Shown: in pieces, positions 42,532-51,292 of the stretch | Layout: each line of letters starts with the position of its first letter | How positions within the stretch are numbered: the stretch's first letter is position 1 | Source: Gemmatimonadota bacterium | GTDB lineage: Bacteria > Gemmatimonadota > Gemmatimonadetes > Gemmatimonadales > GWC2-71-9 | NCBI GenBank assembly: GCA_003223395.1 | Contig: QHUZ01000052.1 | Span: 1 to 64,000 of the forward strand | Length of the DNA stretch: 64,000 bases | Reading direction: 5' to 3' | Position numbers and translations under genes: made by a program | The notes under the pieces: model-generated | What the model was told of the DNA's origin: nothing | Seen by the model: only the letters and a program-made list of their open reading frames with translations | The model's database searches: none

Positions 42532-43623
42532 GTGAAGCGGTTCCCCGCGTTCGACCCACCGGAGTACGTCGACTGGAAACCGGATCCCGCGCTGGTGCGC
42601 GCGTTCCGGTCGACGCTCGAGACGAATCCAGAACGCGCCCGGATCGTGTCCACCCTGACTCCCGACTCCAAGCTCCAGCTTTATCGCGGCCTGCTGCGCG
42701 CCCGGCTGCATGACGTCGAGCTGAAGCGCTGGGTTCGCACCGGCGTGATTTCTAAAGCGTGGCTGGGGACCGGCGAAGAAGCGACGACGGTCGGCCCGGT
42801 CCACGCACTCGAGCGCGGCATGGACATCGTCGCGCCGATGATCCGCAACGCCGCCGCCTGCTGCGAGATGGGGATGCCGCTCGCCGACATGCTGCGCGCG
42901 TATCTCGCGACGGCGGACTCTCCGAGCGCCGGGCGCGACCTCCATGTCGGCTCGTTCCGGCACGGGGTGCTCCAGCCGATCTCGCATGTCGGTGACATGG
43001 TTCCCGTGATCACGGGGATCGCACTCACCTTCAAGATCAAGCGCGAGCCGCGGGTGGCAATGACCTGGGTCGGCGATGGGTCGACCAAGACGGCCGCCGC
43101 GCACGAAGGGACGAACTTCGCGGCGGTACAACGCGTCCCCGCGATCTTCATCATCGAGAACAATCAGGTCGCGTTGGGTACGCGCCTCGAGCAGCACCAT
43201 CTGCCTGCCGACTTCAAGGATTGGCCCGCCAGCTACGGCGTGTGGGGCGCCTCGTTCGACGGCAACAACGTGCTCGACGCGTACGCCGTCACACGAATCG
43301 CGGCCGAGCGGTGTCGCAGTGGTAACGGGCCGGCGCTGTTGATCGCGGAAACGTTCCGGATGGGCGGCCACGCCACGCACGACGAGCGCGAGGCTCGGGA
43401 TACGTTTCCGGCTGAGCTGTTTCGCTCGTGGGGGAAGCGCGATCCCATTGGTCTCTATGAGGAGTACTTGAAGGAAGACGGCGTGAAGGCCAAGCAGCTC
43501 GGCGAGGTCGAGGCTGACGTGACGGCGCAAGTCGCCAAGGCCGCCGAGGAGGCGATCGCGAGTCGGGAAAGGATGCCGAAGGCGGAGAGCGCGTTGGATG
43601 GGGTGTATGCGAACGGTCGGTAG
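42532..43623 (+). CDS. Thiamine-pyrophosphate dehydrogenase E1 alpha subunit
   Basis: A 363-residue E1-alpha protein of pyruvate or branched-chain 2-oxoacid dehydrogenase complexes. The TPP motif spans VGDGSTKTAAAHEGTNFAAV to FIIENN, the GDG-to-NN spacing of the family. Other pieces are WLGTGEEATTVGP, GRDLHVGSFRHGV and GGHATHDEREARDTF, the usual phosphorylation-loop position. No E1 beta, E2 or E3 gene is adjacent, so it is either an orphan subunit or pairs with genes elsewhere. GTG start at 42532. Confidence 0.88.
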   Translation: MKRFPAFDPPEYVDWKPDPALVRAFRSTLETNPERARIVSTLTPDSKLQLYRGLLRARLHDVELKRWVRTGVISKAWLGTGEEATTVGPVHALERGMDIVAPMIRNAAACCEMGMPLADMLRAYLATADSPSAGRDLHVGSFRHGVLQPISHVGDMVPVITGIALTFKIKREPRVAMTWVGDGSTKTAAAHEGTNFAAVQRVPAIFIIENNQVALGTRLEQHHLPADFKDWPASYGVWGASFDGNNVLDAYAVTRIAAERCRSGNGPALLIAETFRMGGHATHDEREARDTFPAELFRSWGKRDPIGLYEEYLKEDGVKAKQLGEVEADVTAQVAKAAEEAIASRERMPKAESALDGVYANGR

Positions 43624-45202
43624 CATGCTCGCGGCGTTGCTCCTGTCGGGGCCGGCAGTGGCGCAGCGAAGCGGGATCGATGTGAAGAGCTACTGGTTCT
43701 TCGTCACGCTTCCCGATTCAGGGCGCGAGATCCACGTCGCGGCCGTGGTGACTTTCGAACATCAGGTCCCTGGAGACAGCGTGCTCGCGCTCAATCTCGT
43801 CGGCATGACTATTGACTCGGTGAAGGTCTTGGTCCCCACGCGTGGCGGCTTGAGTAGAGAATTCACGTATGACGGCCGCGTGCTCCGTATCCCTCTACGG
43901 CCTCAGCCGGCGACGATAATCGCGGTAGTAGGTTACCACGGCACTCCGCAAGATGGCTTGATCATCGGCTCGAACGCACGCGGCCGCCGCGTCGCCTTCG
44001 CCGATAACTGGCCGGAGCGAGGGCGCTTCTGGCTCCCCACTGTCGATCGCCCGAGCGACAAGGCGATGACGCGGTTCTCGATCCGGGCCCCGGCGGTGTG
44101 GCGCGTGGTTGCGAACGGGAAGTTGACCCCGGGGGAGGGCGGTCGTGAGTGGGACGAATCGCATCCGATCCCCACTTACACCATGGTCATCGGCGCCAAT
44201 GAGTTCACAGTCAGTACGCACCGCCCGGTGATCACCGGCCGCGACACGATCCCCATCGAAGTCTGGACCTACCCTGAGGACTCGGCGTTCGCCGACTCCG
44301 TCCCGTTTCGGCGTGCGACGGAGATTGTCGAGGTGATGCAGCGATTGATCGGGCCCTTCCCCTACGAGAAGCTCGCGCACGTGCAATCGTCCACGAAATT
44401 CGGCGGGATGGAGAACTCGAGCGCCATCTTCTACGCCGAGAAGCCGTACGTCGAGCGGCGGATGGGCGAGGGCGTCGTTCGGCACGAGACCTCGCACCAG
44501 TGGTTCGGCGATGCGGTCACGGAGCGCGACTGGCCCGATATCTGGCTCTCCGAAGGATTCGCCACCTATTTCGATGGCGTCATCGGCGCTGCGCTGGACG
44601 GTGACACGGTGCTTGTAAACAGCATGCGTGCGAATGCCGAGTCGTACTTCAAATCCGACGTCACCGACCGCCCGATCGTGGACTCGGGCTATGCGGCCGA
44701 TCCGATCAAGCTCCTGAACGCGAACAGCTATCCCAAGGGCGCGTGGGTGCTGCACATGCTCCGCGGCACGATCGGCGATTCGGCCTTCTTTCGCGGGCTC
44801 CGCAGCTACTACCGCACCTACCGGGACTCGACCGCAACGAGTGAAGACTTCCAGCGCGTAATAGAGAAGGAGGCCCGAGCGAATCTTGGTTGGTTCTTCC
44901 ACCAATGGCTGTACCAACCGGGGTACCCGCAGCTCGATGTGACCTGGCAATACGACGCGGGAGCGAGGAAAGTGCTTCTGGGTATCACCCAACGCCAAAA
45001 ACCGGAGTGGGGTCTCTTCCGACTCCCGCAACTGACGCTCGAGTTCCGCGGAGCGAACGGCGCGACGGTGCGGCGCGACGTCGCCGTCACGGGCGACAGT
45101 CGCGAGACCACCACTCGCGTCGACCTGCCGTTCGCGCCTACCGAGGTCCGCGTGGACCCGGACGGCAAGCTGCTGCTGCGAGTCACCATCGGTCGGAGGT
45201 AA
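43607..45202 (+). CDS. M1 family aminopeptidase, secreted
   Basis: A 531-residue zinc peptidase with signal peptide MRTVGSMLAALLLSGPAVA cleaved before QRSG. The exopeptidase motif is STKFGGMENSS, the zinc motif is VVRHETSHQWFGDAV and the third ligand is LSEGFATYF. It is shorter than typical M1 enzymes because the C-terminal helical domain is reduced, ending in a beta-sandwich-like part. ATG 43607 overlaps the E1-alpha end by 17 bases; a second ATG at 43625 would remove the basic start of the signal peptide. Likely periplasmic peptide breakdown. Confidence 0.92.
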   Translation: MRTVGSMLAALLLSGPAVAQRSGIDVKSYWFFVTLPDSGREIHVAAVVTFEHQVPGDSVLALNLVGMTIDSVKVLVPTRGGLSREFTYDGRVLRIPLRPQPATIIAVVGYHGTPQDGLIIGSNARGRRVAFADNWPERGRFWLPTVDRPSDKAMTRFSIRAPAVWRVVANGKLTPGEGGREWDESHPIPTYTMVIGANEFTVSTHRPVITGRDTIPIEVWTYPEDSAFADSVPFRRATEIVEVMQRLIGPFPYEKLAHVQSSTKFGGMENSSAIFYAEKPYVERRMGEGVVRHETSHQWFGDAVTERDWPDIWLSEGFATYFDGVIGAALDGDTVLVNSMRANAESYFKSDVTDRPIVDSGYAADPIKLLNANSYPKGAWVLHMLRGTIGDSAFFRGLRSYYRTYRDSTATSEDFQRVIEKEARANLGWFFHQWLYQPGYPQLDVTWQYDAGARKVLLGITQRQKPEWGLFRLPQLTLEFRGANGATVRRDVAVTGDSRETTTRVDLPFAPTEVRVDPDGKLLLRVTIGRR

Positions 45203-45205
45203 CCA

Positions 45206-46300
45206 ATGTGCCAGCGTGTGTTGTTCGTCGCATTACTCGCCATCGCCTGCAACGGAACTCCCGCGCGTGGCCAGGGGCAGGCGCGGAGCGACGATGCGCT
45301 CCGCGTGCCGCCTGGGTTCAAGATCGCGGTGTTTGCGGAGAATCTCCAAGGCGTCCGATTCATGACGCTCGGCCCTGGTAACGCGATCTACGCCTCGCAG
45401 CCGGGCCCCGGCCTGATCGTCAGGCTGACCGACGCGAATCATGACGGCGTCGCCGACAGCGTGGTGACGATCGCGAGTGGATTGAAAGGGCCCTTCGGCA
45501 TCGCCTTCCGGGGCGACACCATGTACGTCGCTGAGGAGACCGAGCTCGTTCGCTTCGATCCTGGCTCCCGGGCACCGGTCCGAATGATGCTCCTGCCGAG
45601 TGGCGGCCATTCGACCCGGACGATCGTCTTCGGGCCCGACGGCAAGCTGTACCTGGCCGTGGGCTCCTCGTGCAATCTCTGCGACGAGGGCAAGGACTCG
45701 ATGCGGGCGGCGGTCACGCAGCTCAACACCGATGGCTCGGGCGGCCGCATCTTCGCGAAGGGCCTGCGCAACACGGTCGGCATGGCATTCAATCCCAAGA
45801 CGGGTGAGCTGTGGGGCGGGAACAACGACCGCGACAATCTCGGCGATGACCTGCCGCCCGAGCACATCAACATCATCAAGGACGGCCGCAACTATGGCTG
45901 GCCCGACTGCTATCTCCCCGGCAAACCCAACCCCGAGTATGGATCAGCGAACTGCTCGAATGTCGAGCCGCCGGCGATCACGGTGCAGGCGCACTCCGCA
46001 CCGCTCGGGCTCGCGTTCTACACCGGCACGCAGTTCCCGCGGGAGTATCGCGGCGACGCGTTCGTCACGTTGCACGGCTCGTGGAATCGGTCGGTGCCGA
46101 CCGGGGCGAAGGTCGTGCGCGTCGAAGTAGACAGCACCGGCCATCGTGCTGTGGGTGTGGAAGATTTCATTGTCGGCTGGCAGCGTCCCGATGGCTCGCG
46201 CTGGGGGCGGCCGGTGGGACTGTTGGTGCTTCCTGATGGATCTCTGCTCGTGAGTGACGATCGCGCCGACAAAATCTGGAGGGTGACCTATGGACGGTAA
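45206..46300 (+). CDS. PQQ-dependent sugar dehydrogenase (sorbosone dehydrogenase-like)
   Basis: A 364-residue secreted six-bladed propeller. Signal peptide LLAIACNG suggests a lipoprotein. Family motifs are VPPGFKIAVFAENLQGVRFM, GGHSTRTIVFGPDGKLY, GSSCNLCDEG, GLRNTVGMAFNPKTGELWGG and NYGWPDCYLPG. These match glucose/sorbosone dehydrogenases using pyrroloquinoline quinone. The ribosome site GGAGG lies six bases before ATG 45206. It is coupled to the M1 peptidase upstream and to the dienelactone hydrolase downstream. Confidence 0.9.
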   Translation: MCQRVLFVALLAIACNGTPARGQGQARSDDALRVPPGFKIAVFAENLQGVRFMTLGPGNAIYASQPGPGLIVRLTDANHDGVADSVVTIASGLKGPFGIAFRGDTMYVAEETELVRFDPGSRAPVRMMLLPSGGHSTRTIVFGPDGKLYLAVGSSCNLCDEGKDSMRAAVTQLNTDGSGGRIFAKGLRNTVGMAFNPKTGELWGGNNDRDNLGDDLPPEHINIIKDGRNYGWPDCYLPGKPNPEYGSANCSNVEPPAITVQAHSAPLGLAFYTGTQFPREYRGDAFVTLHGSWNRSVPTGAKVVRVEVDSTGHRAVGVEDFIVGWQRPDGSRWGRPVGLLVLPDGSLLVSDDRADKIWRVTYGR

Positions 46301-47108
46301 TACGGCGGCGGAGGGCGGCGAGAGGCGGCGAATGGCGGCAAAGGCTGTGCTGGTGGCTGGCGTGGGAATTCTAGCGACAGCGGCGATGAATTTGCCGCCC
46401 TCCGCCGTCCTTCGCCGCCTCTCGCCGCCCGACATTCACTCAGAGTACGTCAAGTTCCTCTCCGGCAAGGACACAGTGACGGCCTACATCGCCTACCCCG
46501 AGCGCCCGCAACCGGCGCCTGCGGTGATCGTCATCCACGAGATCTTCGGCATGTCGGATTTCATCCGGCAGACGACCGAACAGCTGGCGAAGGATGGTTT
46601 CGTCGCCATCGCGCCCGACCTGTTGTCACGTCGGGGCGGCACGCCCGCGACACCCGACTCCGCGCGCAAGCTTATCGCAACATTGAACCCCGATACCGTG
46701 ACCCAGGATCTCGATGCGACCCGGGCCTATCTCAACAAGCTGAAACCGGTACGCTCCGGTGAGATCGGCATCATCGGCTTCTGCTGGGGTGGCGGCCAGA
46801 GCTTCCGGTACGCGACGAACACGCCGCAGCTCAAGGCGTTCGTGGTGTGTTACGGTCCGAGTCCCAATGCGGCCGACATGGGGAAGATCCGCGCGAAAGG
46901 GCTCGGGGTCTACGCGGAGAACGACGCACGCATCAACGCGGGGTTGCCCGATGCCGCAGCGGCCATGAAGGCCGCAGGCAAGGACTATCCCTATGCCGTC
47001 TATCCGGGCGTGGGGCACGGGTTCTTGCGGACGCGCGAAAAACCGGAGGTGGCAGACAGCGCGTGGAATGCCGCGATCCGGTTCTTTCGGGCGCAGCTGA
47101 AGAGCTAA
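46290..47108 (+). CDS. Dienelactone hydrolase family protein
   Basis: A 272-residue alpha/beta hydrolase. The nucleophile is Cys in IGFCWGGGQS, as in dienelactone hydrolases; Asp is in YAENDARI and His in GVGHGFLRTR. The first 45 residues include a membrane or signal segment (AVLVAGVGILATAAM) between two Arg/Gly-rich stretches. Both stretches are encoded by the arms of a long GGCGGC-type inverted repeat. ATG 46290 lies in the end of the previous gene with GGAGG seven bases upstream. Its stop overlaps the stop of the convergent S41 gene. Confidence 0.88.
   Translation: MDGNTAAEGGERRRMAAKAVLVAGVGILATAAMNLPPSAVLRRLSPPDIHSEYVKFLSGKDTVTAYIAYPERPQPAPAVIVIHEIFGMSDFIRQTTEQLAKDGFVAIAPDLLSRRGGTPATPDSARKLIATLNPDTVTQDLDATRAYLNKLKPVRSGEIGIIGFCWGGGQSFRYATNTPQLKAFVVCYGPSPNAADMGKIRAKGLGVYAENDARINAGLPDAAAAMKAAGKDYPYAVYPGVGHGFLRTREKPEVADSAWNAAIRFFRAQLKS
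46305..46432. repeat. Long inverted repeat in the hydrolase signal region
   Basis: GGCGGAGGGCGGCGAGAGG-type sequence at 46305-46343 recurs as its reverse complement at 46393-46432, with about 50 bases between. Each arm is itself built of GGCGG-rich sub-repeats. Confidence 0.7.
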
Positions 47109-48439
47109 CGGCGCGCGGCCTCGGTCAGGTAGGCGCGCGCCCGATCGAGCACCGCGTCGCGCCCGGCCAACACGTCCTCGACCCGTACCGCCACGGGGAT
47201 TTGCGGCGCGATCCCCGTCGGCACGAACTCCTTGCCGTCGGGGAACGCGTCCCGCGCTGCGGTTACGCGCACCTTCCAGCCACCCGACAGCGTCCGCACC
47301 ACCGTCTGTCCCGTACTCCCGGCGGACGACTCGCCGAAGGTCGGTCCGCGGCCGCCCGCCTGAAACGCGACAAGGAAGTCCTCGGCCGGACCGGCGGTGC
47401 GTGGCGACATGAGGACCGCCACCGGCCCCGTGTATGCGGCGTGCTCGTGGGTTGGCGGCGGCCAGATCATGCCTGACGGCGTGCTGACCCAGAGACTGGT
47501 GGAATCGGGACGGTACAAGGGCATGCGTTGCCGCGCCGAGAGGAAGGGACGCTCGATGAGCCGGGACAGGAGCGCATAGCTGTTATCACGGCCATCGACC
47601 GTCCAGGTCGCCTCCCGCAGATCGACGATCAGGCCGCGATGTCGCGGTCCTTCGCGGACGGCAGCGCCGATCGCGCGGTCGAATTGACTGACGACATCCG
47701 GATCTACGAACGAGGTCACCCGGACCCAGATTGCGCCGTCGGGCAGCGTATCGAGTTCGAGGGCGTGAGGCTCGATCGGCCAGCGCGCCGCCAAGGGCAC
47801 GCTACGCGTGAGGCTCGCGCCGCGCTCGGCGCCACCAGGGAGGCGCAGCACGAGCAGCAACGCGGTGCCGCGCTCGCCTTCCAGCATCCGGACGACCGCC
47901 CGCTCCCAGCGGCTCGCATCGTTCGCGGCCGAGACTTCCGGCAACACGGAGTCGCGGATCCACTGCGCCGCGGGGACGCCCTGCACTGCAAGGACTTCCG
48001 CCAGCCGCTCGGGACGGGCGACTCGCATCTCGTCGTTTACGGCATAGTCCATAATGAAGGGCCGCCGCTCGATGCTGCGCAGTTCGAGCGGGGGGCGTGC
48101 AATGCGGTTCGCGATGCTCGACGGCGGCAGGATCTCGAGCTGGCCGTCGTTCAACAGCGCGCCCCAACGCCGCAACCGATGGAAGTATTGCAGGTCGGTG
48201 GGAGCGGGACGTGCTTGCGTAGCCGTGACTGTCGCCGCGAAGGCCGAGTCCCAATTCGCGCGGACGGCGTCCCAGTAGGCATAGTTGTAGCGCGCTTCGG
48301 CCCACAGGCCAGCGGCGATCAACTGTCGCTCGACGGGATTCGCGCGCTGCGCCACGAGCGGCGCGGGGGCGGGGGCGGGGGCGGCGAGCAGCACCGGGAA
48401 CCACACTGACAACCACGGCGTACGGGATGGCATGGCCAT
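47105..48439 (-). CDS. S41 family peptidase-like protein, catalytic serine apparently lost
   Basis: A 444-residue exported protein (signal peptide ending APLVAQ). The C-terminal half has the S41/tail-specific protease core: GLIVDLREATW, PVAVLMSPRTAGPAEDFLVA, GESSAGSTGQ. In active enzymes the segment reads like T-x-S-A-A-E or T-x-S-P-A-E; here Ser is Gly. It may be a substrate-binding pseudo-peptidase. The start may be ATG 48433 (MPSRTPWL) or 48439. The start overlaps that of the divergent phosphoesterase gene. Confidence 0.8.
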   Translation of the reverse strand: MAMPSRTPWLSVWFPVLLAAPAPAPAPLVAQRANPVERQLIAAGLWAEARYNYAYWDAVRANWDSAFAATVTATQARPAPTDLQYFHRLRRWGALLNDGQLEILPPSSIANRIARPPLELRSIERRPFIMDYAVNDEMRVARPERLAEVLAVQGVPAAQWIRDSVLPEVSAANDASRWERAVVRMLEGERGTALLLVLRLPGGAERGASLTRSVPLAARWPIEPHALELDTLPDGAIWVRVTSFVDPDVVSQFDRAIGAAVREGPRHRGLIVDLREATWTVDGRDNSYALLSRLIERPFLSARQRMPLYRPDSTSLWVSTPSGMIWPPPTHEHAAYTGPVAVLMSPRTAGPAEDFLVAFQAGGRGPTFGESSAGSTGQTVVRTLSGGWKVRVTAARDAFPDGKEFVPTGIAPQIPVAVRVEDVLAGRDAVLDRARAYLTEAARR

Positions 48440-49467
48440 AATTTATCTGTTGCTGTTCGCAGCGCCCCAAGTGCTGCTGTACCTCTACCTGCGCGAGCGC
48501 CTGCCGCTCTCGGCGCGCCGCTGGCTCACGCTCGTCTTTGTCGTCTTCAACATCCCCTGGGGCATCGTCGCCGTGCGGATGTTCTCGGGCAGCCTGTGGG
48601 GCATCAGCCGCGTCCCCTACATCGCGCCCTGGATCGCGTGGCAGTTTCTGGGCTGGATATTCTGTGGCCTGGTCACTCTCTACCTGCTAGGCAAGGGAGC
48701 GGTGTGGCTGGTGGGCAAAGTCGTGCGCCGTACGCCGTACGCCGTGCGCCGGGAATCCGAGCAGTCCGAGCAGTCCGGCGCACAGCTCACGGCGCACGGC
48801 GCACGCATTTCACGCCGCAAGTTCTTGGTCCGGGCCACATATGCAGCAGACCAATGCGCTGGGTGCGGATCTAATCGTGCAGACGGGTGACATGATCGAC
48901 ATCTCGCAGTCGTACATCCCGGACTACGTGCGCGCGTTTCGTGATCTCCAGGCGCCGCTGGGCGTCGTCACCGTGCTCGGCAATCACGATCGGTACACGG
49001 GCCAGGACGCCGTCATTCGCGGTGTGAAGGATGCGGGGCAGGTGTTCGTGAAGAATGGCGTCCACGTGATCGAGCGCGGCGCCGCCGCGATCGCACTCGT
49101 GGGAATCGACGACCCCCACGCCTGGCGCGCCGACGATCCGCAGGACGATGACATCGACGCGGCGCTCCGCCTTACTCCATCCGCCAAGGACGCGTTCCGG
49201 ATCCTGCTCGCCCACCGGCCCGGCGCATTCGACGGCGCCGCGCCGCGTGGCATTCCACTCACGCTGGCCGGCCACATCCACGGCGGGCAGTTTTATCTGC
49301 CGGTGATCGGTTGGTCCCCTGGCCGGCTGATCACGAAATACGTGATGGGCCATTTCACGCAGGGCACGAGTCAGCTCTACGTCAGCCGTGGCATCGGCGT
49401 GGTGGGCGTGCCATTGCGGGTGTTTGTGCCGCCGGAAATCGCGTTGTTTGAACTACGTCGGGCGTAG
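48432..49467 (+). pseudogene. Metallophosphoesterase with membrane N-terminus, internally deleted
   Basis: The first frame (48432-48890) gives three membrane helices (AIIYLLLFAAPQVLLYLYLR and following) and a Tat-like ISRRKFLVRATYAA, then loses sense. The second frame (open from about 48865 to 49467) continues ALGADLIVQTGDMID, then VTVLGNHDRY, LLAHRPGAFD and AGHIHGGQF. Family members carry about 50-60 residues between these parts, including the first metal motif D-x-H. That segment and the frame are missing at 48865-48872. The remaining piece could still be translated from ATG 48841 but would lack metal ligands. A 7-bp repeat array (RRTPYAVRR codons) lies at 48724. Confidence 0.75.
48724..48806. 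repeat. Composite 7-bp repeat arrays in inverted orientation
   Basis: GTGCGCC, GTACGCC, GTACGCC and GTGCGCC (48724-48751) are followed, after a 9-bp direct repeat (TCCGAGCAG twice), by the inverted form GCTCACGGCGCACGGCGCAC (48787-48806). Together they could fold into a hairpin. They encode the linker before the Tat-like motif. Confidence 0.7.
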
Positions 49468-49479
49468 TCGTTCGTGTGG

Positions 49480-49507
49480 GTAGGGGCGCAGCATGCTGCG
49501 CCCCTAC
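49480..49507. repeat. 28-bp perfect palindrome, copy 3
   Basis: Identical to copy 1. It lies between the convergent ends of the phosphoesterase (49467) and the TetR gene (49514), where it could serve as a bidirectional 3' hairpin. Confidence 0.9.
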
Positions 49508-49513
49508 ACTCAC

Positions 49514-50089
49514 TCACACACTTATGGCTTTCCATGCCGCTTCGATTACTAATCGGGCACCTGTGTCTCCGGGCTTCCACTCCCCCGCAACGACCTTTTC
49601 CAACGCATGGCTGATCGCCGCCAACCAAACGCCTGCCCAGATCTCTACCGCCCCCGCCCGCACCGAGCCCTGCGCCTTTCCCTCGGCAACAATCCGTTCC
49701 AGCGTTAACCGAAACTCGCGCTCGGTCCTCCGGCTTTCGTCGTCGAGTATGGCTCCGGGCGGCTCGAGCAGCCCGAGCTTCACGACGGCGGTGTCGTGAG
49801 CCGCTCCCTCGATCAGCCCCTGCGCGACCGCGGTTAACTGTGCGCGGGCGGGCCCGGCATCGCGGTCCCGGGTAGTTTCCTGGACGAGCTTCGTCGCCCA
49901 CCGCTGCGCCGCGCGATACATCTCATTGAAGAGCTGCTGCTTGCTCGCGAAATGCCGATAAATCGTTCCTTCGGCGATGCCCGCCTTCTTCGCGATCTGC
50001 GCCGTCGTCGTGTCGTGGTAGCCGCGGGTGGTGAAGAGCTCGAGGGCCGTTCTGATCAGTCGCTGCCGCGTCAGTTCGGTTGCGGTCAC
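49514..50089 (-). CDS. TetR/AcrR family transcriptional regulator
   Basis: A 191-residue repressor. The N-terminal HTH is ALELFTTRGYHDTTTAQIAK then AGIAEGTIYRHFASKQQLF; the C-terminal ligand domain is helical (LIEGAAHDTAVVKLGLLEPP, AVEIWAGVWLAAISHALEKV). GTG 50089 is the likely start. The divergent gene 66 bases away encodes a saccharopine-dehydrogenase-like enzyme and is a possible target. The ligand is unknown. Confidence 0.9.
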   Translation of the reverse strand: MTATELTRQRLIRTALELFTTRGYHDTTTAQIAKKAGIAEGTIYRHFASKQQLFNEMYRAAQRWATKLVQETTRDRDAGPARAQLTAVAQGLIEGAAHDTAVVKLGLLEPPGAILDDESRRTEREFRLTLERIVAEGKAQGSVRAGAVEIWAGVWLAAISHALEKVVAGEWKPGDTGARLVIEAAWKAISV

Positions 50090-50155
50090 GGCTGCGAATC
50101 TACTAGCTTTCCGGCCGTTTCATCTCCCATCGATCATTTTGGAGGCGTTGCCGCG

Positions 50156-51292
50156 ATGCGCATGCTCGTGCTGGGCGCTGGTCTGCAGGGTTCTGCCTGC
50201 GCGTACGATCTCCTGCAGCGCCCTGACGTCAAGCGCGTCACGCTCGCCGATCTGAATCCCCGCCGCGTGGCCGCGTTCCTCAAGAAGAAAACGGACAAAC
50301 GCCTCGTCGTGTCGCGTCTCGACGCGAAGAGTCACCCGCGGCTGCGGAAGCTGATGCGGGGTCACGACGCCGTCATGAACGCGCTGCCGTACTACTTCAA
50401 CTATCCGGTTGCGAAAGCTGCCGTTGCCATGGGGCTACACTGCGCCGACCTGGGCGGCAACACCGAAATCGTCCAAAAGCAGAAGACGCTGCACGCCGCC
50501 GCCCAGAAGAAACGGGTCTCGATCATTCCCGACTGCGGTCTCGCCCCCGGAATGGTCAACATCATCGCGGCCGAGGGGATCCGGCGCGTCGGAGACGCCG
50601 AGAGCGTCAAGATTTTTGTTGGCGGTCTGCCGCAAAAGCCCGAGCCGCCGCTCAACTATCAGATCGTCTACTCGCTCGAGGGTGCGCTCGATTACTACAC
50701 GACGCCGTCGTGGGTGCTGCGCGAGGGCCGGCCCGAGCGCGTGGATGCCTTGTCGGAGCTCGAGGATGTGGACTTCCCGAGCCCCGTCGGGACACTCGAG
50801 GCATTTCACACCGGTGGCGGCATCTCGACCATGCCTTGGGCGTATCAGGGCAAGGTGCGCACCATGGAGTACAAGACCCTCCGCTACCCTGGCCACGTCG
50901 CGATCATGCGACCAATCCGCGAGATGGGACTCCTGTCGGTGGAGCCGGTAAAGATGAAAGGCACGGAGATCGTGCCGCGCGACGCGTTCATCGCCGCGGT
51001 GTCGCCCCAGCTCACCAAGCCCAACGGCCGCGACCTCGTTGCGCTGCGGGTGGAAGTGCAGGGGAGGAGCGGCAAGCGCGTGGCTTGGCAGCTGCTCGAC
51101 TATTTCGACGAGGCGACGGGGATCAGCGCGATGATGCGGACGACCGGGTATTCGCTCGCGATCACCGGCGTCATGCAGGTAGACGGCCGAATCAGGTCAG
51201 CAGGCGTGTATACGCCGGATGAGGCGGTTCCCTTTCAGGCGTATGTGGACGAATTGAAGCGGCGTGGCGTCGAAATTCGAGAAGTCCGCTAG
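50156..51292 (+). CDS. Saccharopine dehydrogenase family protein
   Basis: A 378-residue NAD(P)-binding enzyme. The Rossmann motif VLGAGLQGSACAYDLLQRPD is at the very N-terminus, followed by VTLADLNPRRV, MNALPYYFNYPVAKAAV, CADLGGNTEIV and PDCGLAPGMVNIIA, which place it with saccharopine/lysine-pathway reductases. ATG 50156 was chosen because the Rossmann strand starts there. The last four bases overlap the stop of the convergent outer-membrane gene. It could act in lysine or carboxynorspermidine-type metabolism. Confidence 0.9.
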   Translation: MRMLVLGAGLQGSACAYDLLQRPDVKRVTLADLNPRRVAAFLKKKTDKRLVVSRLDAKSHPRLRKLMRGHDAVMNALPYYFNYPVAKAAVAMGLHCADLGGNTEIVQKQKTLHAAAQKKRVSIIPDCGLAPGMVNIIAAEGIRRVGDAESVKIFVGGLPQKPEPPLNYQIVYSLEGALDYYTTPSWVLREGRPERVDALSELEDVDFPSPVGTLEAFHTGGGISTMPWAYQGKVRTMEYKTLRYPGHVAIMRPIREMGLLSVEPVKMKGTEIVPRDAFIAAVSPQLTKPNGRDLVALRVEVQGRSGKRVAWQLLDYFDEATGISAMMRTTGYSLAITGVMQVDGRIRSAGVYTPDEAVPFQAYVDELKRRGVEIREVR

